This document shows, in pieces, positions 52,841 to 60,873 of a stretch of 64,000 bases of DNA. Made by a program: the position numbers and the translations under genes. The DNA lies in contig OY759717.1 of assembly GCA_963662525.1 (NCBI GenBank), forward strand, positions 434,001-498,000. The letters are read 5' to 3'. Position 1 is the stretch's first letter. The number at the start of each line of letters is the position of its first letter. Source of the DNA: CAZSDU01 sp963662525 (GTDB taxonomy: Bacteria; Bacteroidota; Bacteroidia; Bacteroidales; FEN-979). The notes below the pieces were generated by a model. It ran no database searches. It saw only the letters and a list, made by a program, of their open reading frames with translations, and was not told the origin of the DNA.

Positions 52841-54955
52841 TCAGTAGATTAGATTAAGTACTTTGGTCAGCTCTTCCAATTTAAAAGGCTTGGTGATATA
52901 ATTATTCATTCCAGCCCGGAAACATTTTTCTTCATCTTCAGCGGATGTATTGGCTGTAATGGCACAAATATATGCAGGCAGCCTGTTTTTATCTGCCGCC
53001 TCCAGATCTCTCATTTTCATGGTTGCTTCCAACCCATCCATTTCAGGCATGAAGATATCCATAAGTACAAGGTCATACGTTTTCTTGCTGAACATTTCTA
53101 CTGCAATCATACCATTTTCAGCCAGGTCGGCATGATGACCTATTTTCTCCAAAGTCACCAAACCTACCTTCTGATTGATAAGATTATCCTCAGCAAGCAA
53201 AATATTCAAAACTTTTTTCCTGGAATCCATGAACTCCGGTCCCCCTTCTTCCTCCAGTCTGGAACTTCCTTTCTTCACCTGAGAAAGAACTTCAATGATT
53301 CGGTTTTTCAGACGGCTGAACGTATATGGGCGAACAAGGCAAACCAAAACGCCGGCAGCAGCCAGTTCTGAAGAATCAACCGGGAACAACCGGGAGGTAG
53401 TAAGAAGGATCTTTGACTGCTGAAGAAGGCTGTCTTTTTTAATCTGAGATGCAAATTGCAATCCGCTGGTTCCGGATATTTGCTGTTCAACCACAATGAG
53501 CTGATAAGGCTTTTTTATCTGAGCCTGTTGATGAATTTGTTTGAGGGCTTCCTCCTGATCTGAACAAGTATCAATATTGCAATCCCAGCGATCAAAATAA
53601 TTACGGAGAAGCCGGGCATGCGTTGACTGAGGATCAATGATTAAAATCTTCAGTCCTTTGAGAAGGTCTTTCATCCCATCGGCGGTTTCAGAATCCCTGT
53701 AACGATCATAATCAAGGATGATAGAAAACACGGTTCCTATGCCAGGGGTGCTTTCCACACTTATTTTCCCATTCATCCGGTCAATCAGATGCTTGGCAAT
53801 GGCCAGCCCCAATCCGCCTCCGCTGTATTTCTTTGCATCAGGGGATTCCAGCTTGGAAAAGGAAGAAAATAGTTTTTTAATGCCCTCCTCGCTTATCCCG
53901 ATTCCGGTATCAGCAATATTAAAACGGACACGAACTATTTCTTCGTCCCATTCCATGAACTCTGCCTCGATCCTGATCTCGCCTTTTTCAGTAAATTTTA
54001 ATGCATTATCAGTAATTATCCTCAATACCTGACGAAGCCTGGCCGGATCACCCACCACTTCATTCGGAATATAAGGATCCTGGAAAGAAAGGATCTCAAT
54101 CCCACGTTCAATGGCTTTTTCAGCGTAGGCAGCAGCAATTTCTTCTACTACCTGGTGGATACTGAATGGTTTTTCATGAAACTCAACCTTACCTGCTTCA
54201 ATTTTGGAATACTCCAAAATGTCGTTCAGAATCGACATCAGGTCAGTAGCTGATTTTGTAATTACATCCAAATACTCATTCTGCTCCTGATTGAGTTTAG
54301 ATTGTTTCAGTATCTGAGCCATCCCGATAACGCCAGCCATGGGGGTATAAATCTCATGAGACATACTGGATAAAAACAAACTTTTTGACCGGCTATCTGC
54401 TTCTGCTTTTATCATGGCATCCCTGATCTCCTTCTCGTTTTTCTTGCGTTCATCCATCTCCAGTAGCACTCCGGCTACCCGAAGAGGATTTCCAAGGATA
54501 TCGGCTTCAATAATTTTTCCTTTGTCAAGGAACCATTTCCAGTCCCCTGTCCTGGACTGTAAACGAAATTCTGCTTCATACACCGGCAGCTCGCCCTTCA
54601 GGTGAAGATCTAGTTTTAGCATCGCCTGATCATAATCTTCTGGATGAATCATATGGGTGAGTTCTCCAAAGGAGTTGGGAAGGTCATCCGGTTTCAATCC
54701 CAGCATCATTGCCCTGCTCTCATGGAACTTCACTTTTCCGGTCTTATAATCCCAGTCCCACCATGCCAGGTTGCCAGCCTTCATGGACAATTCCATCTGC
54801 TCATTGGCCTGAGTAAGCACCCCTTCAATATCCTGAAGCTTTGTATTGGCTTCTTCATATAACTTTGATATCTGATCCCAACGCTTTGAGGCAGATTTCA
54901 GGATGCTGTTCTCCTTTTCCAGCGCCTGTATTTTTTGTTTTAGTTCTTCAGACAT
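52841..54955 (-). CDS. Soluble hybrid histidine kinase (coil-PAS-HisKA-HATPase-pseudoREC-REC)
   Basis: A 704-aa kinase from ATG 54955. An N-terminal coiled coil (about 1-50) and a PAS domain (about 55-172) precede HisKA with H200 in MSHEIYTPMAG and HATPase_c (RIITDNALKF, DTGIGI, GGGLGLAIA). The first receiver (about 435-560) is degenerate: the phosphoacceptor Asp is E490 (VVEQQISG) and the usual Lys is R542. The second receiver (about 583-704) is intact, with D633 in LVLMDIFMP. No membrane segment is present. A start at 55003 would overlap the upstream gene by 43 bases. It follows the ODP-like gene by five bases, so it may take its signal from that protein. Confidence 0.9.
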   Translation of the reverse strand: MSEELKQKIQALEKENSILKSASKRWDQISKLYEEANTKLQDIEGVLTQANEQMELSMKAGNLAWWDWDYKTGKVKFHESRAMMLGLKPDDLPNSFGELTHMIHPEDYDQAMLKLDLHLKGELPVYEAEFRLQSRTGDWKWFLDKGKIIEADILGNPLRVAGVLLEMDERKKNEKEIRDAMIKAEADSRSKSLFLSSMSHEIYTPMAGVIGMAQILKQSKLNQEQNEYLDVITKSATDLMSILNDILEYSKIEAGKVEFHEKPFSIHQVVEEIAAAYAEKAIERGIEILSFQDPYIPNEVVGDPARLRQVLRIITDNALKFTEKGEIRIEAEFMEWDEEIVRVRFNIADTGIGISEEGIKKLFSSFSKLESPDAKKYSGGGLGLAIAKHLIDRMNGKISVESTPGIGTVFSIILDYDRYRDSETADGMKDLLKGLKILIIDPQSTHARLLRNYFDRWDCNIDTCSDQEEALKQIHQQAQIKKPYQLIVVEQQISGTSGLQFASQIKKDSLLQQSKILLTTSRLFPVDSSELAAAGVLVCLVRPYTFSRLKNRIIEVLSQVKKGSSRLEEEGGPEFMDSRKKVLNILLAEDNLINQKVGLVTLEKIGHHADLAENGMIAVEMFSKKTYDLVLMDIFMPEMDGLEATMKMRDLEAADKNRLPAYICAITANTSAEDEEKCFRAGMNNYITKPFKLEELTKVLNLIY

Positions 54956-54960
54956 CGGAC

Positions 54961-55755
54961 TTATTTTACTTTTAGGTGAGGATAAATAAGATCTACGCCG
55001 CACTTAAGATTGGATAAATAGTTCAAAGCATCCGGGACAAACTTACCAGGAATAACCGAACCATGCTGAGGGAGGATCGCATCCATGGCAAGATTACGGA
55101 TGCGGTCGGCAAAACCACGGGCAGCAATATTGCCTGCCATATAATCCAGGTGAAATAGATTGAGCTTTAATACATGGCGGGAGAAATTTTCGACAACCAG
55201 TTGCCATTCCATGTCGATTGCAGCCCAGATATCCCCGGAAAACAAATAACGGGAAAATTCATCATAGGTTGTAAATGCACCGGGAAAATGCAGAAAAGGA
55301 CTTTCGATGAAGCGTAAAATCCGCCCTGAACGGAAATAATACAAGGGTTCATCTGTGATACTGATAAATGAATAGTTGGAGTTTCCGTAGTTGGGTAATA
55401 ATACATTGGTCAGCTGGGAAGTAATCACTTTCAATGCAGGATTGACTTCCAGCCAGTTGTCCATGGAAGCTGCCACATCAGGGTCCTGATGACAAAGGAT
55501 CATACCGCCGATGTTCTCAGGGGGAAGAACCTGTGAAACCCGTTTTTTTACAAAATCAAATGACTGCCGTCCACCCGGATCCACGATCAATGCATCTTCC
55601 TTATCTGTGATCAGGTATGCATTACACCGGAAAGCTGTATCTTCCGGAATACCCAGCCAATAAATGGCATGATCCTCATCCTGGAACAAAATGGTCGGTT
55701 GATCAAAGCATTCCATGAACGATTTTCCAAGTTCAATCAGATCGATTTTATTCAT
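54961..55755 (-). CDS. Diiron metallo-beta-lactamase-fold protein, ODP/flavodiiron-like without flavodoxin domain
   Basis: A 264-aa MBL-fold protein. All six predicted diiron ligands are present: H89, D91 and D93 in CHQDPDVAASM, H156 in LHFPGAF, D175 in LFSGDIWAA, and H231 in PQHGSVIPG. This pattern matches the oxygen-binding diiron protein (ODP) group related to flavodiiron proteins; a Treponema member is known as an iron and oxygen sensor in chemotaxis. The flavodoxin domain of true flavodiiron reductases is missing. It overlaps the end of cysH as ATGA and precedes a soluble PAS kinase by five bases, so a sensing role for redox state or oxygen is likely but inferred. Confidence 0.83.
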   Translation of the reverse strand: MNKIDLIELGKSFMECFDQPTILFQDEDHAIYWLGIPEDTAFRCNAYLITDKEDALIVDPGGRQSFDFVKKRVSQVLPPENIGGMILCHQDPDVAASMDNWLEVNPALKVITSQLTNVLLPNYGNSNYSFISITDEPLYYFRSGRILRFIESPFLHFPGAFTTYDEFSRYLFSGDIWAAIDMEWQLVVENFSRHVLKLNLFHLDYMAGNIAARGFADRIRNLAMDAILPQHGSVIPGKFVPDALNYLSNLKCGVDLIYPHLKVK

Positions 55756-56471
55756 TCTTCGTCATTTTTATCATGTGTATGTAATCCGCATTCCCTGTGA
55801 AGGGGTGATTCCCACCACCATCTGCCGGAACGGATATCTTCACCCGGAACTATGGCCCGGGTGCATGGCTGACATCCGATGCTTGTGAAACCCTTATCAT
55901 GCAAGGGATTGTAAGGTATTTTGTGGGTTTCAATATAATGGCTGACATCTTGATCCGTCCATAAAATCAATGGATTCAGCTTGATGATCTGATAAGCTTC
56001 ATCCCATTCCACCAACTCCAGATCTGCACGTGTGACCGATTGAGCCCTGCGCAAGCCATTGATCCATATCTTCTTTCCCTGAAGGGCACGTTGCAAAGAT
56101 TCAATTTTACGGATCTGACAACATAGTCTGCGGTTTTCCACACTGTCATAAAAAAGATTGATCCCCTTATCCTGAACCATCCGCTCAACTTTCCCAGCAT
56201 CAGGAAAATAAAGCCTGATACCGACACGATATTTCTTCCTCGTGATATCAAGCAAATCATATGTTTCAGGGAATAACCTGCCGGTATCCAGGGTAAAACA
56301 ATGAACATCATTCGGGATCACGGAGAGCATGCGAATGATCACCTGGTCCTCCATGCCCAGACTCGTGGCAAAAGCGATCTGCCCACGGAATTCATCAGTA
56401 AAATAAGTTAAGACCGTCTCTGCTGAAGACTCCCGGAACTTCAAATTCAATGCTTCAACGCGATCTTTCAT
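55752..56471 (-). CDS. cysH: Adenylylsulfate (APS) reductase, CysH-type with [4Fe-4S] cysteines
   Basis: A 239-aa thioredoxin-dependent reductase. The PP-loop-like start (FATSLGMEDQVIIRML) and the DTGRLFPETY motif are conserved. The cluster ligands C117-C118 (RRLCCQIRK) and C200, C203 (GCQPCTRA) are present, as is the catalytic C228 in ECGLH. The double Cys-Cys and C-x2-C pattern indicates an APS rather than PAPS enzyme. It produces sulfite in assimilatory sulfate reduction. It is coupled by an ATGA overlap to the ODP-like gene and then a kinase gene, which is unusual company for cysH. No other cys gene is in the window. Confidence 0.94.
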   Translation of the reverse strand: MKDRVEALNLKFRESSAETVLTYFTDEFRGQIAFATSLGMEDQVIIRMLSVIPNDVHCFTLDTGRLFPETYDLLDITRKKYRVGIRLYFPDAGKVERMVQDKGINLFYDSVENRRLCCQIRKIESLQRALQGKKIWINGLRRAQSVTRADLELVEWDEAYQIIKLNPLILWTDQDVSHYIETHKIPYNPLHDKGFTSIGCQPCTRAIVPGEDIRSGRWWWESPLHRECGLHTHDKNDEE

Positions 56472-56547
56472 GGTTCGCTTACTGCCTCCCTGGTGATCAT
56501 TGTGATTAAACTTTCATGATTCTTGGGTGAAATTACAAAAAAAAATA

Positions 56548-56555
56548 TAATTTTG
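56548..56555 (+). promoter_or_regulatory. Promoter -7-like box for mpl
   Basis: TAATTTTG matches TAnnTTTG, 18 bases before the ATG at 56574. It lies after the in-frame TTG at 56523, which supports the shorter start. Confidence 0.5.
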
Positions 56556-56573
56556 ATACAAATCAATAGATTT

Positions 56574-57935
56574 ATGTTTGTTCATTTTATTGCTATTGGC
56601 GGAAGTGCCATGCATAACCTGGCCATTGCCCTTCATGAAAAAGGATACCGGATCAGCGGATCGGATGATGAGATCTTTGAGCCCGCCAGATCCAGGCTTG
56701 CCGGCTATGGCATTTTACCGGAAACCGAAGGCTGGAATCCAGGAAAGATCACGCCTGAATTGGATGCGATCATCCTGGGTATGCACGCCAAGGCCGATAA
56801 TCCGGAACTGATGAAGGCAAAAGAACTGGGTATAAAAATATATTCCTATCCCGAATTCCTTTATGAACAGTCGAAAAACAAAAAACGCATTGTAATCGGC
56901 GGCAGTCATGGCAAGACCACCATCACGGCCATGATTCTGCATGTACTGCAAAAGGCCGGGATGGATTGCGATTACCTGGTAGGGGCTCAACTGGAGGGTT
57001 TTAACGTGATGGTAAGACTCTCGGAAGAAGCGCCTTGGATGATTTTCGAGGGGGATGAATACCTGACTTCCCCCATCGACCGCCGTCCTAAATTTCATCT
57101 TTACAAGCCGGATATTGCATTGCTGAGCGGCATTGCCTGGGACCATATCAATGTATTCCCCACTTTCGAAAACTACCTGGAACAGTTTTCCATTTTCATC
57201 CGGCAGATTACTTCCGGAGGTTCTCTGATCTATTGCGAAGATGATATGGAATTAAAAAAAATATGTCAGGAAATTAGAACCGATATTGACCTGATTCCAT
57301 ACTCCCTGCCCGAATACCGCATTCGGGACGACAAAACGCTGGTCATCCATCAGGGAAAGACTTATCCCCTGCACATCTTCGGTAAGCATAATTTACTGAA
57401 TCTTAACGGAGCCTGGCTTGTATGCCGGCAGTTGGGAATTTCTGAATCTGTCTTTTTTGGAGCCATACAATCCTTTAAAGGAGCATCGAAAAGACTGGAA
57501 CTGCTGTCAAAAAATGAGCATACCCTGGTATTCAAGGATTTTGCTCATGCGCCTTCCAAAGTTAAAGCTACGCTTCATGCGGTGAGAGAACAATTTTCCG
57601 GAAAAAAAATCATTGCCTGCCTTGAATTGCATACATTCAGCAGCTTAAGCCAGGCATTTCTAAGTCATTACCACGGAACCCTCGACGAAGCAGATGTCGC
57701 CCTGGTTTACTTCAGCCTGCATGCCCTTGAACTCAAGCGGCTTCCGCCACTCACAACTGAAGAAGTGAAAAATGGTTTCGGAAATGCCAGCCTGGAAGTT
57801 TTCAATGACTCAGCCAAGCTCTTTGAACGATTGTTGAAGGAAAACCAGGAAAATTGCGTATTTCTGATGATGAGCTCAGGAAACTACGATGGGATCGATC
57901 TCGTTGAGTTTGGTAGAAAGATTTGTGAAAAGTGA
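56574..57935 (+). CDS. mpl: UDP-MurNAc:L-Ala-gamma-D-Glu-meso-Dap ligase Mpl
   Basis: A 453-aa Mur-type ligase. It opens FVHFIAIGGSAMHNLAIAL, the Mpl/MurC-like first Rossmann segment. The ATP-binding loop is GGSHGKTTITAMI, EGDEYLTSPID carries the metal-binding acid, and KDFAHAPSKVKATL lies in the C-terminal domain. It reattaches recycled murein tripeptide to UDP-MurNAc. The frame can be extended to a TTG at 56523, but the ATG at 56574 fits the family start and lies just after a promoter-like box. It is a single gene, divergent from cysH and convergent with rho. A heptamer repeat array follows its stop. Confidence 0.93.
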   Translation: MFVHFIAIGGSAMHNLAIALHEKGYRISGSDDEIFEPARSRLAGYGILPETEGWNPGKITPELDAIILGMHAKADNPELMKAKELGIKIYSYPEFLYEQSKNKKRIVIGGSHGKTTITAMILHVLQKAGMDCDYLVGAQLEGFNVMVRLSEEAPWMIFEGDEYLTSPIDRRPKFHLYKPDIALLSGIAWDHINVFPTFENYLEQFSIFIRQITSGGSLIYCEDDMELKKICQEIRTDIDLIPYSLPEYRIRDDKTLVIHQGKTYPLHIFGKHNLLNLNGAWLVCRQLGISESVFFGAIQSFKGASKRLELLSKNEHTLVFKDFAHAPSKVKATLHAVREQFSGKKIIACLELHTFSSLSQAFLSHYHGTLDEADVALVYFSLHALELKRLPPLTTEEVKNGFGNASLEVFNDSAKLFERLLKENQENCVFLMMSSGNYDGIDLVEFGRKICEK

Positions 57936-57937
57936 TT

Positions 57938-58009
57938 CGGGATCCAAGATACGGGATGCGGGATGCGGGATAATCTCGTATCCCGGATCTCGTATCTCGT
58001 AACGGGAGT
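57938..58009. repeat. Heptamer array with inverted halves between mpl and rho
   Basis: Five 7-base units related to CGGGATG (57938-57972), then after two bases five units related to CTCGTAT (57975-58009), fill the convergent gap. The two halves are partly complementary and give a hairpin of CGGGATA with TATCCCG at 57966-57985. No T-run follows, so this is not a typical intrinsic terminator, although the hairpin may still protect mRNA ends. Confidence 0.85.
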
Positions 58010-58019
58010 GCAGCGACCC

Positions 58020-59678
58020 TTATCCGTTCATAGATATCAGAAACTCCTCGTTCGTATCGGTAAATTTCATCCTTTCCTTAAGGAATTCCATGGCTTCCAG
58101 GGGATTCATATCGGCCAGGTGATTCCGGAGGATCCAGATCCTTTGCAATACATCTTTTTCAAGTAAAAGATCTTCACGACGGGTGCTGGACGCCACAATG
58201 TCGATGGCAGGGTAGATCCGCTTGTTCGACAGTTTACGGTCAAGCTGCAATTCCATATTACCGGTCCCCTTGAATTCCTCAAAGATCACTTCATCCATTT
58301 TCGATCCTGTCTCGATAAGGGCGGTTGCAATGATAGTGAGTGATCCACCGTTCTCAATCTGGCGGGCAGCGCCAAAGAAACGTTTGGGTTTCTGAAGGGC
58401 ATTGGCTTCGACTCCTCCTGAAAGTACTTTTCCCGATGCAGGCGCAACGGTGTTGTAGGCACGTGCAAGGCGGGTAATGGAATCCAGCAAGATGACCACA
58501 TCATGTCCGCATTCAACGAGCCGTTTTGCTTTTTCGAGGATGATGTTGGATATCCTGGCATGGCGTTCAGCCGGTTCATCAAAAGTGGAGGAAATGACTT
58601 CCGCCTTGACGCTGCGCTGCATATCCGTTACTTCCTCAGGACGCTCATCGATAAGCAGGATCATCATGTAAACATCGGGATGATTAGAAGCAATGGCATT
58701 GGCAATCTCTTTCAGCAATACAGTTTTCCCGGTCTTTGGTTGAGCAACGATTAATCCCCGCTGACCAAAACCAATGGGAGCAAACATATCAATAATACGG
58801 GTCGACATGGATTGATCCTTATGACCGGTCAGCTTGAATTTCTTCATGGGGAAAAGTGGTGTCAGAAAATCAAAAGGAATCCTGTCACGTACTTCTTCCG
58901 GTTTACGACCATTGATCAGTTCCACTTTAATCAGAGGAAAATATTTCTCCCCTTCTTTGGGCGGGCGTATGGTTCCCCTGACGGTATCTCCGGTTTTCAA
59001 TCCAAAAAGCTTGATCTGCGATTGGGAAACATATACATCATCGGGTGAATTCAGGTAATTATAGTCTGAGGAACGGAGGAAACCGTAGCCATCAGCCATG
59101 ATTTCAAGTACTCCTTCAGAAGTGATAATACCTTCAAATTCGAAGGTGTATTCGTCCCGCTGGCGTTCCTGGAATTTTCGGGGATATTCGCGGAATTTCT
59201 TTTCACCGGGATGTATGGGAGGCGTCCCTTCAACAGGAGTGGCCGACTGCGAGGCATCCAGGTTCTCTTCGGTACCGGCAACAATGACGGGAGCTTCATT
59301 GGAATGAATTACCGGGGGTTCAATAAATGGTTTTTCCTGTGGCTCCTGAAAAGCAAATGAATCATCAGTTGCTTCAGGGATATCACGAATTTCTGGTTTT
59401 GGTTGCTCATTGATGGGCTTTTCAGCAGCAGGTACAAAAGGCTTGCGCTCCTTTTTCTTCATATCAACCTCTTTGCGCGGACGACCGCGAAATGGTTTAT
59501 GTTCTGTTTTCTTTTCCTGGTCAAGAACTTCCGGGGAAGGGTTCAGGGCCTGGTAATCCAGAATTTTATAAATGAGTTCCTGCTTTTCGAGGCGATCAGC
59601 CTTGGGAATGTTTAATTGGCGGGCAATGTTTTTTATCTCTGACAGTTCCATACCATCGAGGGAAATAATATCATACAT
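58020..59678 (-). CDS. rho: Transcription termination factor Rho
   Basis: A 552-aa hexameric RNA helicase. The N-terminal Rho_N helices (about 1-45) are followed by a charged, Pro/Glu/Lys-rich linker (about 46-178) absent from E. coli Rho (419 aa) but common in Bacteroidota. Then comes the RNA-binding cold-shock domain (about 180-255, ADGYGFLRSSDYNYL) and the ATPase core with Walker A (VAQPKTGKT, K318), Walker B in VVILLDSITRLARAYN, and the Q/R-loop region SGGVEANALQKPKRFFGAAR. The promoter with both elements at 59795-59825 leaves a leader of about 110 bases. It converges with mpl across a repeat array. Confidence 0.97.
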   Translation of the reverse strand: MYDIISLDGMELSEIKNIARQLNIPKADRLEKQELIYKILDYQALNPSPEVLDQEKKTEHKPFRGRPRKEVDMKKKERKPFVPAAEKPINEQPKPEIRDIPEATDDSFAFQEPQEKPFIEPPVIHSNEAPVIVAGTEENLDASQSATPVEGTPPIHPGEKKFREYPRKFQERQRDEYTFEFEGIITSEGVLEIMADGYGFLRSSDYNYLNSPDDVYVSQSQIKLFGLKTGDTVRGTIRPPKEGEKYFPLIKVELINGRKPEEVRDRIPFDFLTPLFPMKKFKLTGHKDQSMSTRIIDMFAPIGFGQRGLIVAQPKTGKTVLLKEIANAIASNHPDVYMMILLIDERPEEVTDMQRSVKAEVISSTFDEPAERHARISNIILEKAKRLVECGHDVVILLDSITRLARAYNTVAPASGKVLSGGVEANALQKPKRFFGAARQIENGGSLTIIATALIETGSKMDEVIFEEFKGTGNMELQLDRKLSNKRIYPAIDIVASSTRREDLLLEKDVLQRIWILRNHLADMNPLEAMEFLKERMKFTDTNEEFLISMNG

Positions 59679-59794
59679 AAGAGTTGGAATTTAAATTCAA
59701 GGATTGAATAAAATAGAATGCTGAATGAATTTTTTAGTGAATAAAATAAGGTGTTTGAAAAACAACCGGAAAATCTCGGGGGATTAAATCATGG

Positions 59795-59825
59795 CAAAGA
59801 TAATACATTAAAACGAATTGTCAAA
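59795..59825 (-). promoter_or_regulatory. Complete Bacteroidota-type promoter for rho
   Basis: On the minus strand a TTTG (59822-59825) is followed after 19 bases by TATCTTTG (59795-59802), an exact match to the -33/-7 consensus. It implies a rho leader of about 110 nucleotides, within which no clear hairpin was found by eye. Confidence 0.65.
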
Positions 59826-59861
59826 TTTTTTTATAATTTCGCTTCAAATAATACTATCCAT

Positions 59862-60335
59862 ATGTTACAACGAATTCAGACGGTTTACCTGGCATTGGCA
59901 GCCATTGCCGGTTTGCTTGTGTTTTTCTTTCCCCTGGCCAGTTTCTACAATGAAATTCAGGGCAACTACAAATTTTTTGTCTGTGCCATTCAGTCCATGG
60001 ATCCCGAACCTGCCATCCATTTCACCAAATGGATTACTTTACCCCTGATCCTGCTGATGGCCCTATCACTGATATTCTCCATCACCACCATCTTCCTGTA
60101 CAAAAAGCGTACGGTTCAGCTCCGGCTGGTGGCTTTCAATGTGCTGGTCAACATTGTATTTATTGTGCTGATTTTCTTTTACTACGTATCGAAAATTAAA
60201 ACCCTTACCTTCATAGAACCATCTTACGGGATCGGCATTGTTTTTCCGCTTGCTACCCTGGTTTTTCTGATCATGGCCAACCGGTCCATCCGGAAGGATG
60301 AAGTCCTCGTCAGATCGACGGAAAGACTGAGATAA
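59862..60335 (+). CDS. DUF4293 membrane protein
   Basis: A 157-aa protein with four membrane helices (about 8-28, 53-77, 86-106, 116-137) matching the DUF4293 family, which is found mainly in Bacteroidota and begins MLQRIQTVYL. Function is unknown. The frame extends to a GTG at 59751 that would add 37 polar residues; the ATG at 59862 matches the family start and is used. It diverges from rho and ends 15 bases from the convergent phosphodiesterase gene, in a junction made of heptamers. A weak TAATTTCG box lies at 59834-59841. Confidence 0.85.
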   Translation: MLQRIQTVYLALAAIAGLLVFFFPLASFYNEIQGNYKFFVCAIQSMDPEPAIHFTKWITLPLILLMALSLIFSITTIFLYKKRTVQLRLVAFNVLVNIVFIVLIFFYYVSKIKTLTFIEPSYGIGIVFPLATLVFLIMANRSIRKDEVLVRSTERLR

Positions 60336-60336
60336 A

Positions 60337-60364
60337 TTAGCAATTAAGAATTAGGAGTTAGGAT
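60337..60364. repeat. Heptamer array (TTAGGAG-like), four units, in a convergent gap
   Basis: Four 7-base units (TTAGCAA, TTAAGAA, TTAGGAG, TTAGGAT) start two bases after the DUF4293 stop and include the last codons and stop of the phosphodiesterase gene on the other strand. Confidence 0.85.
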
Positions 60365-60866
60365 GCACCTCATAATTCCTGGGGATGTCGAGAATTTCCA
60401 GGTCTTTCATTCCCGTTCCGTCGATGATCAGCCGCACAGCCGTGATGGAACGGTGAAGTCCGGATTTCCCTGCTGCACCCGGATTGATATGCAACAGCTT
60501 GAGCCTGGGATCGTATATGACTTTCAGGATATGGGAATGGCCACAGACAAATAATCCCGGTTTTTCATTTATAATAAACTGACGGGCTCCGGCATCATAT
60601 CGCCCGGGATAACCGCCGATATGGGTCATCAGTATTTTAATCTGCTCTACCTGAAAAATGTTGAATTGCGGGTAATCCTTTCTCACTTCCTGCCCGTCGA
60701 TATTTCCGTAAACCGCCCTCAGTGGTTTGAAAGCTGCCAAAGTCTGAGCCGTCTGTATGTTCCCGATATCGCCTGCATGCCAGATTTCATCCGCATCCCT
60801 GAAAAAATTCAATACCTTGGGATGGATATAACCATGGGTATCGGAGAGAATGCCGATGTGCAACAT
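60351..60866 (-). CDS. YfcE/MJ0936-type metallophosphoesterase
   Basis: A 171-aa calcineurin-like phosphoesterase. The metal-binding motifs are SDTHGY (residues about 8-13), WHAGDIGN, GNIDGQ, MTHIGG and GHSHI, all in the expected order. Members hydrolyse phosphodiesters in vitro; the natural substrate is mostly unknown. The C-terminal residues (NYEVHPNS) are encoded by a heptamer array that runs across the stop codon, so the tail may be repeat-derived. Divergent promoter-like sequence TAAATTTG lies at 60871-60878, only four bases before the start, which would give a nearly leaderless mRNA. Confidence 0.9.
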   Translation of the reverse strand: MLHIGILSDTHGYIHPKVLNFFRDADEIWHAGDIGNIQTAQTLAAFKPLRAVYGNIDGQEVRKDYPQFNIFQVEQIKILMTHIGGYPGRYDAGARQFIINEKPGLFVCGHSHILKVIYDPRLKLLHINPGAAGKSGLHRSITAVRLIIDGTGMKDLEILDIPRNYEVHPNS

Positions 60867-60873
60867 GAGGCAA

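Noticed and set aside
54956..55003. Longer start for the hybrid kinase
   Set aside because: It would overlap the ODP-like gene by 43 bases; the ATG at 54955 follows that gene directly.
56523..56573. TTG start adding 17 residues to Mpl
   Set aside because: It lies upstream of the promoter-like box and the added residues do not match the family N-terminus.
57966..57985. Hairpin CGGGATA/TATCCCG as an intrinsic terminator
   Set aside because: No T-run follows on either strand, and the sequence is part of a tandem heptamer array, so it is described as a repeat instead.
59751..59861. GTG start adding 37 residues to the DUF4293 protein
   Set aside because: The family begins at MLQRIQ, and the extension is polar and overlaps the divergent rho promoter.
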